This document shows positions 16,078-26,203 of a DNA stretch of 64,000 bases, in pieces. This stretch comes from Ohtaekwangia koreensis (GTDB lineage: Bacteria; Bacteroidota; Bacteroidia; Cytophagales; Cyclobacteriaceae), in assembly GCF_900167975.1 (NCBI RefSeq), contig NZ_FUZU01000002.1, positions 255,501 through 319,500 of the forward strand, given 5' to 3'. The translations under genes and the position numbers were made by a program. The first letter of the stretch is position 1. The number at the start of each line of letters is the position of its first letter. The notes below the pieces were generated by a model. It was given only the letters and a program-made list of their open reading frames with translations, was not told the DNA's origin and searched no databases.

Positions 16078-17408
16078 TGAAGATTATCCGGGCACTATAT
16101 TTAAATAACAGGTTGTTCCTCGCGATAGGAGTAGTGGTAATTGCTTTCATCACCTGTTTCATTGTGGACGCACCTGTGCTGATCCCCAAAATACTTTTCC
16201 TGGTATTGCTGGCTATTGTATTTACAGATATAGTTTTACTCTTCCGGGTAAGGCGTGGTGTACAAGGGTATAGATATACTCCGGAGAAGCTCTCCAATGG
16301 TGACGAGAATGAGATCAGAATACATATTGAAAATTTTTATCCATTTCGCGCTTCTTTAAATATCATCGATGAAATTCCACATCAATTCCAAAGGCGTGAT
16401 TTAAACTTCAGGCTTAAGATTGCTTCCGGTGAAAAGAAAATAATACGCTATCATTTACGGCCCGTGAAGCGTGGTGAGTATTCATTCGGCTCGGTTAATA
16501 TTTTCGTAACAACGCCTGTCGGTTTTCTTTCGCGCAGATTTAAATTCTCTGCCGATGCGCTCGTGCCTGTATATCCATCCTTTATACAAATGCGCAAGTA
16601 TGAATTGATGGCCATCTCCAATAAGCTAATAGAGGCCGGTATAAAAAAGATCAGACGAATTGGTCATAACCAGGAGTTTGAACTGATCAAAGAATATGTT
16701 AGCGGAGATGATATCCGCACCATTAACTGGAAAGCTACTGCGCGGAGATCACACCTGATGGTAAATCATTTTCAGGATGAGCGTTCGCAGCAGGTATACT
16801 GTCTCATTGATAAAGGCAGGGTGATGCAAATGCCATTCAATGGTATGAGCCTGCTTGACTATGCTATTAATGCAAGTCTTGTTATATCAAATATAGCCAT
16901 CAAGAAATCCGATAAGGCAGGCTTGATTACCTTTCAGGACAAGATTGGTGTTATGTTGCAGGCGAGGAAACAAAACAACCAGGTAGCGCAAATCCTGGAA
17001 GTTCTATATAATCAAAAGACGGCTTATCGGGAATCAGATTTTTCGGCACTCCATCATCAGATCCGCAAAAAAATCAGTCAACGAAGTTTATTGTTGTTGT
17101 TTACAAATTTTGAATCCATTTACGGCCTTCATCGCCAGTTGCCTTATCTTAAAAATTTGGCCACACAGCATTTACTGGTTGTAATCTTTTTTGAAAACAC
17201 CGAAATGAAATCTATGTTAAATAATCCGGCCCGTGATTTACATGGAATTTACAACAAGGCTGTAGCCGAAAAATTCAGCTACGACAAAAAGCTTATCGTA
17301 AAAGAACTCACGCGACATGGAATACAGGCCATGCTTACAGCTCCTGAGCACTTAACCATAAATACAATCAATAAATACCTTGAGTTGAAAGCACGGGGAA
17401 TGGTTTAG
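16077..17408 (+). CDS. DUF58 domain protein (vWA-like partner of MoxR)
   Basis: 443 residues. Two N-terminal membrane helices (about 10-60) precede an immunoglobulin-like stretch and the DUF58/vWA-like domain. The hallmark is DIRTINWKATARRSHLMV near residue 220, followed by YCLIDKGR, where a vWA domain would carry the metal-site strand. It is presumed to act with MoxR at the membrane. GTG start at 16077, overlapping the last base of moxR. Last gene of the operon. Confidence 0.92.
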   Translation: MKIIRALYLNNRLFLAIGVVVIAFITCFIVDAPVLIPKILFLVLLAIVFTDIVLLFRVRRGVQGYRYTPEKLSNGDENEIRIHIENFYPFRASLNIIDEIPHQFQRRDLNFRLKIASGEKKIIRYHLRPVKRGEYSFGSVNIFVTTPVGFLSRRFKFSADALVPVYPSFIQMRKYELMAISNKLIEAGIKKIRRIGHNQEFELIKEYVSGDDIRTINWKATARRSHLMVNHFQDERSQQVYCLIDKGRVMQMPFNGMSLLDYAINASLVISNIAIKKSDKAGLITFQDKIGVMLQARKQNNQVAQILEVLYNQKTAYRESDFSALHHQIRKKISQRSLLLLFTNFESIYGLHRQLPYLKNLATQHLLVVIFFENTEMKSMLNNPARDLHGIYNKAVAEKFSYDKKLIVKELTRHGIQAMLTAPEHLTINTINKYLELKARGMV

Positions 17409-17520
17409 GGCAACACTAAATTGCTTCAAAATTCAAACAGGACAATCACCATCCCAAAGACTGCTAAAATTCCCGGACTATATTGGTTACTTGACACCTC
17501 TTCGCAGACTTAATATTCAT

Positions 17521-17528
17521 TAATTTTG
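17521..17528 (+). promoter_or_regulatory. -7 element for the T9SS subtilase gene
   Basis: TAATTTTG matches TAnnTTTG and lies 20 bases before the ATG. The nearest upstream TTG (17491-17493) is 27 bases away, longer than the usual spacing, so only the -7 element is well supported. Confidence 0.5.
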
Positions 17529-17548
17529 ATTTCTTAATTCCATTAAAT

Positions 17549-20500
17549 ATGCGAATCATCCTGGCGTGTCTTCTTGCAGTCATTGGTGTAACAAATATCG
17601 TTGAAGCACAGCAAAGCGCAGTCGCAAAGTTTACCCTTCCTAAAAATACTACTTCCCACGATTACCAGGCAGGCAAGGTGATGGTTAAGATCAAGAAGGA
17701 ATATAAAGCACTCTTTCTGGAAGACAATAAAGCAACGGCGCGTTCTGCTTCTTTGCTTGGTGCCAAGCGTATACATTCATTAGCTCCGCGGGGCACCATT
17801 AAAAATCCGAAAGCAAGAGCACAAGCATTTAAACCTGTAATTGACATTGCCCAATACTTTGAAATATACTTTGATCCTTCACAACCTGTCGAAGACTATA
17901 TCAATACGCTTTATGCCAGTGGATATATAGAACTGGCTGAGCCGGTATATACTATGCACATGCAATATACTCCCAACGACCCTGCTTTCACATCACAATA
18001 TTATCTCTCCAAGATCAAGGCCACAGAAGCCTGGGATATAACACAAGGCGATGAAAGTATAGTCATTGGCATTATTGATTCCGGTGTTGACATTGATCAT
18101 CCGGATATAGCCAGTCAACTTTACGTGAATCAGGCAGAAGCCAATGGCACTGACGGAGTGGATGATGATGACAACGGCTTCATCGATGATATTAACGGTT
18201 GGGATTTTTCAGGTGCCGACACACTGAATGCGTTAAACCCAAATTACGGAGGTGATAACAACCCTGCTATATTTAAAAGCGGTGCGGGCTTTACACATGG
18301 CACACAGGTTGGAGGTTGCGCAAGTGCCGCCGTAGATAACGGTATAGGAATGGCTGGTGTAGGCTTCAAGACAAAATTACTCTTTACAAAGCATTATGCA
18401 GACAACCAGAGAACCAGCGATCGAAACTATAGCTCTGATCTTTACCTCGGCATAAAGTATGCTGCAGAAAATGGAGCGCGCATCATCAATTGTTCATGGG
18501 GAGGTGACGTACGAAGTCAGATTTCACAAGACATCATTACCCACGTTACCATGGACCTTGGATGCCTTGTAGTAGCAGCAGCTGGTAACAGCAATGTTAT
18601 CACGCCGCTATATCCTGCTTCTTACGATTACGTATTATCAGTTGCTGCCTCCGATCAGAATGATAATCGCGCAAGCTTTACAAACTATGGGCCAACGGTA
18701 GATATCAGTGCCCCAGGTGTAAGTATATATACTACATCTTTTGACAACAATTATTCAGCACCCGGAGGAACATCCCTATCGTCTCCGATTGTAGCAGGTG
18801 CTGCGGCATTGGTTTGGGCCAATCATCCGGAATATACTTCATTAGAACTTGCAGAGCAGTTGCGTGTGTCGGCCGATGCAAGTCTATACGATCAAAACCC
18901 TGGCTATATTAATCAATTAGGAAAAGGCAGACTAGATGTGTTGCAGGCGCTTACGCTGAAGTCGCCATCAATTCGTGCATCAAATTACCGGCTGTTAAAT
19001 AAAGACGGACTTGATGCGGCTCCGGGCGAGGATGCTTCTTTACTTTTCGATTTCAAGAATTTCCTGGCTACGTCTTCTTCCGGATTGGAGATCTCTATCT
19101 CGAGTACATCTCCTAGCATTACTATTACCGAAAGTAAAATCAATCCGGGATCTATAGCTTCCGGAGCAACTATCAATAATATATCTACACCTTTTAAACT
19201 AACGCTTGCCTCAAGCATTGCACTAAACAGTAAAGTAGAATTACTAATTACATATACCGATGGTGCTTATCGTGACTATCAGATCTTCACGTTCGTGCCA
19301 AACCCTTCTTATCGGGATATTGATGACAACAGAATCACTACTACGATTTCATCTTCCGGGAGACTGGCCTACGAGGACACACAAAATTCTCAGATGGGCA
19401 GTGGCTTCTTTTTCAATGGTAAATCTTTAGTATATGAAATGGGAGTTATCATGGGGAATTCATCGCCAACAATTCTCAACACTGTACGAAATGGCAGCGG
19501 AGGATTCGATCAGGATTTTGTAAGCGTGCAGCGAATGGAAGAAATTATACCGGGTGAGCGTTCACTCTCGGAAATATTCGGTGCATTCTCCAATTCCGCA
19601 ACAGCGGAAGAACAGAAAGTAAAAGTATCGTATCGCACACTTGTATGGCAAAATGAACCATACGACAGGTTCGTAATCGTAGAGTATAAAATTAAGAATA
19701 CACAGGCTGCAGCACTTACTGATTTTTACTTTGGACTATTCGCTGATTGGGACATCAGTCTGAATGGCACACAAGATGCTGCCTTATGGGATGCACCAAC
19801 AAAGCTCGGATATGTATACCCAAAGGTATCAACCGAATTACCACAGGCCGGCATCCAACTCTTGACAACGAAAGCAAATTACTATGCGATTGACAATGAT
19901 CCTTCGATAGCAGGGGGTTTATCTTTCGGTATATATGATGGCTACACGGATACTGAGAAGTTTAAGAGTATATCTACTACGCGTAGTCAGGCAGGCGTTA
20001 AAATAGGGGGTAATGATGTTAGCCAGGTAGTATCGGCAGGGCCTTTCAACATTAATGCTGGTGACGAAATAACTGTTGCCTTTGCACTGCACGCAGCAGA
20101 GAATTTTGATAACCTTCTTGCCTCCGCTCAATATGCTGATTCAGTTTACAATTATACATTAAAGGCTTCTCTGCCATCCATCGATACGGTCGAAGCCTGC
20201 TACAAAGCCAACACAACCTTAAAGGCGACTGGCGCCACAAAATATAAATGGTATAAAGATTTTACGGGAGGTGAACCTATAGCGACTGGCTCACAACTTA
20301 CTATACCGGCTGTTACCACCGACACTACGCTCTATGTATCAAATGCAACCAACACGTATGAAAGTCTCCGCGTACCCGCACACATTGTAGTACAGGCGCA
20401 ACCGGGTATACTTACTTCACGGTCGACTGTATTATGCGATGGTGACTCTGTTACACTTTCTGTAGAGGAAGCAAGCGAGTACGCCTGGAACAACGGAGAG

Positions 20501-21139
20501 ATTACCCAATCAATAAAGGTGAAAGAAGCAGGCACCTATAGCGTGATGATCAAATATGAAGATGCCAACCTGAACTGCGTATCAACGTCAAGTGAAGTTG
20601 TAGTGAGCATTCTTCCCCGACCAATGGCGTTATTTACCATCACCATGGCTTCAGGCGATTTTGTTATAGGCGAGTCCATTCAATTTACAGATAAGAGCTC
20701 TGATGCTGATGCCTGGTTTTGGGACTTTGACGATGGATCGAGCAGTATAGAACAAAGCCCTGAATATGCTTATGCCGCGAGTGATACATATCATACATCG
20801 CTCACGGTTACTGGTGCTAATGGGTGCCAGGACACCTATATTAAAGATATATCTGTTATTACCGGTGTAGAGCAGAATTTAAGTCGATTCGTAACGGTAT
20901 ACCCTATACCAACCATTCAAAATGAAGTAACAATATCCATTGAAGGCTTAAAAGCTAAAAATATCGGGTTGTCAATTCTTACAACAGAAGGCACTCCGGT
21001 ATATGATGCTTCTTTTGAAAATATAGATCAGGCTTTCTCACACACTATAAATACGTCCAGGTATTCTTCAGGCCTATACTTCCTTGCAACCCGAATTGAT
21101 GGGCGCCTGGTGGTGAAAAAATTCTCAATCATAAAATAG
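17549..21139 (+). CDS. Secreted subtilisin-like (S8) protease with PKD domain and T9SS C-terminal signal
   Basis: A 1196-residue secreted protease. It has a signal peptide (ends IVEAQQ), a propeptide-like region to about residue 150, then a subtilase domain with the Asp in IIDSGVDIDHPD (about 176), His in THGTQVGG (about 249) and Ser in GGTSLSSPIVAGAAAL (about 408). A long beta-rich middle part is followed by a PKD domain (about 1030-1110; WFWDFDDGSSS) and a final ~80-residue type A sorting domain for the type IX secretion system (VYPIPT near 1120; SSGLYFLATRIDGRLVVKKF at the end). It should be exported across the inner membrane, then by T9SS to the surface or medium. Monocistronic, with a hairpin terminator. 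Confidence 0.95.
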   Translation: MRIILACLLAVIGVTNIVEAQQSAVAKFTLPKNTTSHDYQAGKVMVKIKKEYKALFLEDNKATARSASLLGAKRIHSLAPRGTIKNPKARAQAFKPVIDIAQYFEIYFDPSQPVEDYINTLYASGYIELAEPVYTMHMQYTPNDPAFTSQYYLSKIKATEAWDITQGDESIVIGIIDSGVDIDHPDIASQLYVNQAEANGTDGVDDDDNGFIDDINGWDFSGADTLNALNPNYGGDNNPAIFKSGAGFTHGTQVGGCASAAVDNGIGMAGVGFKTKLLFTKHYADNQRTSDRNYSSDLYLGIKYAAENGARIINCSWGGDVRSQISQDIITHVTMDLGCLVVAAAGNSNVITPLYPASYDYVLSVAASDQNDNRASFTNYGPTVDISAPGVSIYTTSFDNNYSAPGGTSLSSPIVAGAAALVWANHPEYTSLELAEQLRVSADASLYDQNPGYINQLGKGRLDVLQALTLKSPSIRASNYRLLNKDGLDAAPGEDASLLFDFKNFLATSSSGLEISISSTSPSITITESKINPGSIASGATINNISTPFKLTLASSIALNSKVELLITYTDGAYRDYQIFTFVPNPSYRDIDDNRITTTISSSGRLAYEDTQNSQMGSGFFFNGKSLVYEMGVIMGNSSPTILNTVRNGSGGFDQDFVSVQRMEEIIPGERSLSEIFGAFSNSATAEEQKVKVSYRTLVWQNEPYDRFVIVEYKIKNTQAAALTDFYFGLFADWDISLNGTQDAALWDAPTKLGYVYPKVSTELPQAGIQLLTTKANYYAIDNDPSIAGGLSFGIYDGYTDTEKFKSISTTRSQAGVKIGGNDVSQVVSAGPFNINAGDEITVAFALHAAENFDNLLASAQYADSVYNYTLKASLPSIDTVEACYKANTTLKATGATKYKWYKDFTGGEPIATGSQLTIPAVTTDTTLYVSNATNTYESLRVPAHIVVQAQPGILTSRSTVLCDGDSVTLSVEEASEYAWNNGEITQSIKVKEAGTYSVMIKYEDANLNCVSTSSEVVVSILPRPMALFTITMASGDFVIGESIQFTDKSSDADAWFWDFDDGSSSIEQSPEYAYAASDTYHTSLTVTGANGCQDTYIKDISVITGVEQNLSRFVTVYPIPTIQNEVTISIEGLKAKNIGLSILTTEGTPVYDASFENIDQAFSHTINTSRYSSGLYFLATRIDGRLVVKKFSIIK

Positions 21140-21150
21140 CAGACACAAAA

Positions 21151-21178
21151 AAAATCCACACTTCAAAGTGTGGATTTT
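21151..21178. terminator. Bidirectional terminator between subtilase and AIM24-like genes
   Basis: Arms AAAATCCACACT and AGTGTGGATTTT with loop TCAA make a strong symmetrical hairpin, flanked by A on the left and T on the right. It sits 12 bases after the stop of the plus-strand gene and 16 bases after the stop of the convergent minus-strand gene, so it probably serves both. Confidence 0.9.
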
Positions 21179-21193
21179 CAGTATGTATAGTGA

Positions 21194-21967
21194 TTAGCTT
21201 TCGAGCAATCCTCCCAGCAACGAACCGGATTCTTTAGTATTATTTCTGCCATACGGAGCCAGAGCTTGTACAAGCTTACGGATCGGCATAGATTGAAGCC
21301 ATACTTTACCAGTACCTTGCAAGGTTGCCAGAAATATACCTTCACCACCAAATACCATCGAACGCAAACCTCCGGAAGCCTGTACATCAAAATGTACTTG
21401 TGGCTCAAACGCGACTACACAACCTGTGTCCACGCGAAGTGTCTCATTGTTAAGCGTGCGCTCAATCACAGTTCCTCCAGCATGCACAAACGCTTTTCCG
21501 TTGCCATGCAGTTTCTGAAGAATAAATCCTTCGCCACCCACAAGTCCTGAACCTAACTTACGGTTAAAGGTAATAGCTACTTTTGTTCCAAAGGCTGCAC
21601 ATAAAAATCCATCCTTCTGAACAATCAATTCATTCCCCGGACTTTGAGAAAGATCTACCGGAATTACAGTGCCTGGATACGGAGCGGAGAATGCTACTTT
21701 CGCTTTTCTGCTTCCGCGATTTGTAAAGTGCGTCATGAAAAGAGACTCGCCTGTAAGAATGCGAGAGCCTGCAGATAAAAGCTTATCAAATAAACCTTGG
21801 TTAGGATTTGCACCATCACCCATTTTTGCTTCGAAGGTTATACCATCTTCCATGAAAAGCATAGCACCTGCTTCGGCAATAACCGTTTCATTGGGATCTA
21901 ATTCTATTTCAACGATCTGGATACTTTCGCCTTTGATCTGATAGTCAATTTCGTGTGATGAAGTCAT
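21194..21967 (-). CDS. AIM24/TIGR00266 family protein
   Basis: 257 residues of the TIGR00266 (AIM24-like) family, a beta-rich double-stranded fold of unknown biochemical function. Family features include [16 protein letters not shown] near the N-terminus, repeated Gly-rich turns ([40 protein letters not shown]) and no signal peptide or membrane segment. It starts 7 bases after the stop of the M14 peptidase gene on the same strand, so the two are co-transcribed. Confidence 0.9.
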   Translation of the reverse strand: MTSSHEIDYQIKGESIQIVEIELDPNETVIAEAGAMLFMEDGITFEAKMGDGANPNQGLFDKLLSAGSRILTGESLFMTHFTNRGSRKAKVAFSAPYPGTVIPVDLSQSPGNELIVQKDGFLCAAFGTKVAITFNRKLGSGLVGGEGFILQKLHGNGKAFVHAGGTVIERTLNNETLRVDTGCVVAFEPQVHFDVQASGGLRSMVFGGEGIFLATLQGTGKVWLQSMPIRKLVQALAPYGRNNTKESGSLLGGLLES

Positions 21968-21974
21968 GAGGTTG

Positions 21975-23594
21975 TTATTTTTTATAGTACTTAAATACGG
22001 GATACTCTACCAACTTGTTGTTTATACCAGCATTACTTAACGCGGCATCAAAGAAATTCCACGTCACCAAACCATCATCTGACTGAGGTTCAAGCATGTA
22101 AAAAATCAAATTCACCAATGGTTGATCTAATGGAACAATATAATCACCCTTCTTAAATTTTCGCGTAGCTCCTATAAATTTACCTTCCGCCTTTGCCATA
22201 AAGTGGCCTTCAAATTTTCGCTCAGACTTACTCAGCTTCTCAACACTATATACTTCGCCCGAAAATGACTGCGCTTTATCGAGTTGCTTCACTTGAATCC
22301 CTAACTTTTTCAAATGGTCTGCTATATTTTTAAACGTAGCAGGAATAATATAGCCTTCTGGAACTATACTCTCAACAACAGATTCAAATTGTCCGAAATA
22401 ATTGACTTCATCAACACTGATAATATTACCGGTGCGAAGCCACGTGGCTGTACCGTCTGCTTTTTTTGAGCCTACATAATCATAGGTTATAAAATTCTTC
22501 AGTTTTTCTTTCGATACCATTTTAAAGCGCACACCTTTCTTTACTTTACCGGCTTGCTCTTTTACTGTACGGATCGCATCCTCCTGTGCCTTGGCAGTGA
22601 TTTGAGAAATTTCAGCAGCATGCGCATGTGTGTGCTCCAGTATTTCTGCCACAAATGCGCGCGTAGAGTTAATGCGTTGATAGAAACGTTCATGCGCAAA
22701 AGCTTCGCTGAGAATGGCGATTCTGTTTCGTAAGCTAAATTGATTGATCAGGTAGCGTGGATGGTGGTTATAGGTATAGAAATTTTTTACCGGCCATCCC
22801 TCTTCAACGCTATAGTCTCCATAAGGACCGAGACGCAATCCATGCTTTTCATACACTTTTTTTGTAATGGCAGGGAGCATCACATTATTGGTATAGTCAT
22901 ACGTGGAATACTCTCCTGCATAATGATAACTTGGCGCCCATGTCAGGGAGTATGCATGCCACGTTCCATTTGTGGTGTGAAGATCGACAAACACATGAGG
23001 GTCCCATGCATTTATAATGTTAGCAAATAAACCTTGAGTTTCGATGGCTTCCTGTTTTATACCGTCACGATTCAGATCGAGTCCCTGGCTATTCTCACGA
23101 ATACCAACTTCCATTGGGCTATCTTCCTGCGAGGGCCGTCTCCCCTTTTCCATTTTATCATTACTGTCTGTGTTATATATAGGAGCAAAGAGAAGGACCT
23201 GATTATCGAGCAGATAGTTTTTATCACCAAGCAGTATATCGCGCATCAGCATCATCAGCGTTTCTTTTCCCTCTACTTCCCCTGCATGTATATTTCCCTG
23301 GATATATACGATGAGCTTCTTGGATTGCCGTGCTTCTGCTGCTGAGTGTATACCTGCCCTTGAAAGTATAGCTACTGGTATATCTTTCCCCTCCTGACTT
23401 TTGCCCATGGATATAACCTTTACTTCTTTGCTCAGCCGTTGTATAGCCTGTAGATAATTCATGACTTCTTTATGTGTTGAAGTCTTTTCGAAGTTTGTTT
23501 TTTCCGGGGTAATGATCAGTTCTTCTGGCCAGGTATGCTGTGCTGAAAGAATAGTCGGGAGTAGTGAAAGGATGAGTATAAAAAGTTTCTTCAT
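21975..23594 (-). CDS. Secreted M14 family zinc carboxypeptidase
   Basis: 539 residues with a signal peptide ending ILSAQ. The M14 zinc ligands are clear: HAGEVEG (His and Glu, about residue 103) and the distal His in DLHTTNGTW (about 205). The probable catalytic Glu lies in ILSEAFAHE (about 295). A C-terminal domain of about 200 residues, not part of the catalytic core, follows. It should remove C-terminal residues from peptides in the periplasm. First gene of a two-gene unit with the AIM24-like protein. Confidence 0.92.
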   Translation of the reverse strand: MKKLFILILSLLPTILSAQHTWPEELIITPEKTNFEKTSTHKEVMNYLQAIQRLSKEVKVISMGKSQEGKDIPVAILSRAGIHSAAEARQSKKLIVYIQGNIHAGEVEGKETLMMLMRDILLGDKNYLLDNQVLLFAPIYNTDSNDKMEKGRRPSQEDSPMEVGIRENSQGLDLNRDGIKQEAIETQGLFANIINAWDPHVFVDLHTTNGTWHAYSLTWAPSYHYAGEYSTYDYTNNVMLPAITKKVYEKHGLRLGPYGDYSVEEGWPVKNFYTYNHHPRYLINQFSLRNRIAILSEAFAHERFYQRINSTRAFVAEILEHTHAHAAEISQITAKAQEDAIRTVKEQAGKVKKGVRFKMVSKEKLKNFITYDYVGSKKADGTATWLRTGNIISVDEVNYFGQFESVVESIVPEGYIIPATFKNIADHLKKLGIQVKQLDKAQSFSGEVYSVEKLSKSERKFEGHFMAKAEGKFIGATRKFKKGDYIVPLDQPLVNLIFYMLEPQSDDGLVTWNFFDAALSNAGINNKLVEYPVFKYYKK

Positions 23595-23689
23595 ATTGAT
23601 TATTGACCTTTACAATATTAAAAACTTGTGGGTACTGAAGAAACGTTTTGTGACGGGTGGAGAAATAAATCTCTTGCAGAGTATAACTG

Positions 23690-24185
23690 CTATAAATACA
23701 AACTCCCGCAGAATGCGCAGATTGACGCAGATTTTTTAACTACAGCCTTGTATTTCGTCTGCGATAATCTGTGAGGTCTGCAGGAGATGTATTCCAGTAT
23801 CAGCGAGGAACTCCTATAGGTATAAAATGCTAACTCCCGCAGAGTACGCAGATTGACGCAGATTTTTTAACTACAGCCTTGTATTTCGTCTGCGGTATCT
23901 GTGAGGTCTGCGGGGAATGTATTCCGGTATCAGAGAATAACTCCTATCGATATAAATGCAAAATAGCGCAGAGTACGCAGATTGACGCAGATTTTTTAAA
24001 TACAACCATGCATTTCGTCTGCCATAATCTGTGAGGTCTGCGGGAAATATATTCCGGTATCAGAGAGAACTACTATAGATATAAATGCAAACTCCCGCAG
24101 AGTGCGCAGATTGACGCAGATTTTTTAAATACAATTTTGTATTTCGTCTGCGTTAATCTGTGAAGTCTGCGGGAGATATATCCTC
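23690..24185. repeat. Four tandem ~130-bp palindromic repeat units
   Basis: Four units with matching points at 23707, 23838, 23967 and 24096 (periods 131, 129 and 129). Each unit holds a long imperfect palindrome: left arm ACTCCCGCAGAGTGCGCAG then ATTGACGCAGA; right arm TCTGCGTTAATCTGTGA then AGTCTGCGGGAG; the centre often reads AAATACAA..TTGTATTT. A flank like TATTCCGGTATCAGAGA and CTCCTATAGATATAAATGC joins units. Units differ by a few substitutions. No ORF runs through it. It fills most of the 622-bp gap between the M14 gene and the Lys-rich gene. A copy in the other orientation lies at 48112-48290. Confidence 0.92.
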
Positions 24186-24216
24186 AGCTCTTGCAAGAAA
24201 GAAGTATACAGAGAAG

Positions 24217-24441
24217 CTATTGCTTTTTGTTTTTCTTCTTTCCTTTTTTCATATCATCGTAGTCATCGCGTTCCGCTAACTTTTTATCGTCAACATTTTT
24301 ATCGAGGAAGTCGTTGATCTTCTCGATGTTCATGCTCGACTTAATTTCTCCGAACTGATCGATGGTTATATCGAGGCCTTGAAGCTCTTTGTGAACACGT
24401 GGCTTCGGTGTGTTGGCAGGTTTCTTTTCTTTCTTTGACAT
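24217..24441 (-). CDS. Small Lys-rich protein of unknown function
   Basis: 74 residues. Both ends are strongly basic (start MSKKEKKPANTPKPR, end MKKGKKKNKKQ), and a central segment (LDITIDQFGEIKSSMNIEKINDFLDKNVDDK) resembles a small folded helix-strand unit. The lysine-rich tails suggest contact with nucleic acid or ribosomes, which is inference only. It lies 100 bp downstream of gltX on the same strand, next to the repeat array. Confidence 0.72.
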   Translation of the reverse strand: MSKKEKKPANTPKPRVHKELQGLDITIDQFGEIKSSMNIEKINDFLDKNVDDKKLAERDDYDDMKKGKKKNKKQ

Positions 24442-24541
24442 AATGTGAAAGTTTATTGGTTCCCTGCATCTGGCTTTACGCGACTAGATGTTTCATTCCC
24501 GTAGCGCGCGAAGCCTGTAGCCAGCAAACCTGTAGCATATA

Positions 24542-26077
24542 CTACGCAACCTTCACCTTGATGGTTTGGAGTGCGTATTCAATTCTCCTGATAACTTCGT
24601 CCTTCCCGATAATTTCCATGATCATCATCAGATCAGGTCCTGCACCTGCACCTGTTATAGATACGCGCAATGCCTGCAGGATTTTACCAGTACCGATTCC
24701 CAATGTAGCAGTAACCTGTTCGAGCGTAGACTTCGCTGCAACAGCATCTATCGATGGCATTGCTGCAACGGCATCCTTATACGCTGAGAGAACTTTTACA
24801 GCATCATCATTCCATTTTTTGTTTACTACATTTTCATCGAATGTTACCGGTGCGTGGAAAAAGAATTTTCCTTGCTCCCAGAAATCTTTGGGAAATGTAG
24901 CTCGCTCTTTCATAACGGCAGCAATCTTCGCGGCCTTCTCTTTCGAGCAATCTATACCTTCATCCTTCAATGACTCCAGCAGATACTCTGCCAATACTTC
25001 GTCAGACTTGGCACGTAAATATTGCTGGTTGAACCACTGTGCTTTATGAATGTCAAATTTTGTTCCCGCCTTACCGATACGTTCTACTGAGAAAGTTTTG
25101 ATGAGTTCTTCCATCGAAAAGATTTCCTGTGTAGTACCGGGATTCCATCCTAAAAATGCAAGGAAGTTGATCAAGGCTTCGGGTAAATAACCGGATTCTT
25201 TATAACCAGTCGCTACTTCACCACTCTCAGGGTCTTTCCACGTAAGTGGGAATATTGGAAAGCCTAATTGGTCGGCATCACGCTTACTAAGTTTACCGTT
25301 ACCGTCGGGCTTCAGCAACAACGGCAAATGTGCGAACTGAGGCATTGCATCTTCCCATCCCAGGTATTTATATAGCAACACGTGAAGTGGAGCAGAAGGA
25401 AGCCACTCTTCACCACGTATCACATGCGAGATCTTCATCAGGTAATCATCTACTACATTGGCAAGGTGATAGGTAGGCATGCCATCGCTTTTCATTAACA
25501 CCTTGTCGTCAATTTGTGATGAGTGTACCATTACCCATCCGCGGATCATGTCGTTCAAACGGATCTCTTCTTTACGCGGAACTTTCAAGCGAATTACATA
25601 AGGCACTTTTGTCTCGAGTAATTCCTTTACTTCATCTTCTGGTAAAGTTGTAGAGTTACGCATCTGTGCACGCGTAATGCTATTATACTGAGGAGAAGGA
25701 ACGCCAGCAAGTTTCAATCGCTCACGCATCGCTTCCAATTCCTGTTCTGTATCAAATGCATAGTATGCATGGCCAGCATCAATCAATTGCTTGGCATATT
25801 GCATATACATAGGCTTACGCTCAGACTGGCGATACGGTGCATGCGGTCCGCCAACACCAACACCTTCATCGATTTTGATGCCTACCCAGGCCAATGCTTT
25901 CTGTATATATTCTTCTGCTCCGGGCACGAAGCGATTCTGATCGGTATCTTCTACACGAAGGATCATTGTACCATTATGCTGACGTGCCAGCAAATAGTTA
26001 TATAGTGCTGTTCTTACTCCACCGATATGCAATGCGCCCGTGGGACTTGGCGCAAATCGTACGCGTACTTCTCTCAT
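24542..26077 (-). CDS. gltX: Glutamyl-tRNA synthetase
   Basis: Class I synthetase charging tRNA-Glu. The 511-residue protein has the HIGH-type motif in FAPSPTGALHIGG (8-20) and the KMSKS-type motif KLSKRDA near residue 264, with the Rossmann core and a helical anticodon-binding C-terminal part. Whether it also charges tRNA-Gln (the non-discriminating form) cannot be read directly. ATG start at 26077, with a TACCTTTG -7 element just upstream. Confidence 0.96.
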   Translation of the reverse strand: MREVRVRFAPSPTGALHIGGVRTALYNYLLARQHNGTMILRVEDTDQNRFVPGAEEYIQKALAWVGIKIDEGVGVGGPHAPYRQSERKPMYMQYAKQLIDAGHAYYAFDTEQELEAMRERLKLAGVPSPQYNSITRAQMRNSTTLPEDEVKELLETKVPYVIRLKVPRKEEIRLNDMIRGWVMVHSSQIDDKVLMKSDGMPTYHLANVVDDYLMKISHVIRGEEWLPSAPLHVLLYKYLGWEDAMPQFAHLPLLLKPDGNGKLSKRDADQLGFPIFPLTWKDPESGEVATGYKESGYLPEALINFLAFLGWNPGTTQEIFSMEELIKTFSVERIGKAGTKFDIHKAQWFNQQYLRAKSDEVLAEYLLESLKDEGIDCSKEKAAKIAAVMKERATFPKDFWEQGKFFFHAPVTFDENVVNKKWNDDAVKVLSAYKDAVAAMPSIDAVAAKSTLEQVTATLGIGTGKILQALRVSITGAGAGPDLMMIMEIIGKDEVIRRIEYALQTIKVKVA

Positions 26078-26101
26078 CTCTCGAAATCAAAATTTGGACT
26101 G

Positions 26102-26109
26102 CAAAGGTA
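26102..26109 (-). promoter_or_regulatory. -7 element for gltX
   Basis: On the minus strand TACCTTTG matches TAnnTTTG 24 bases before the gltX ATG. There is no TTG at the expected upstream spacing. Confidence 0.5.
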
Positions 26110-26154
26110 AGAAAGGAGGGGTGATTTACGAGGCGCGGAGCGTGAATTTACAGG

Positions 26155-26196
26155 CTACGGAAAACGAAGTTTGTGCAAATACTTCGCATTCCGTAG
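26155..26196. repeat. 15-bp imperfect inverted repeat between ridA and gltX
   Basis: CTACGGAAAACGAAG and CTTCGCATTCCGTAG pair at 13 of 15 positions around a 12-base loop. It lies 8 bp after the ridA stop and before the gltX promoter, the right place for a ridA terminator, but it has no T-run. Confidence 0.55.
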
Positions 26197-26203
26197 CGGA
26201 TTC

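Noticed and set aside
23690-24185. CRISPR array
   Set aside because: Units are about 130 bp and similar over their whole length, with internal palindromes and no unique spacers; no cas genes are present.
24456-25049. 197-residue plus-strand ORF
   Set aside because: It lies antisense inside gltX and its translation has no family features; it is a shadow of the real gene.
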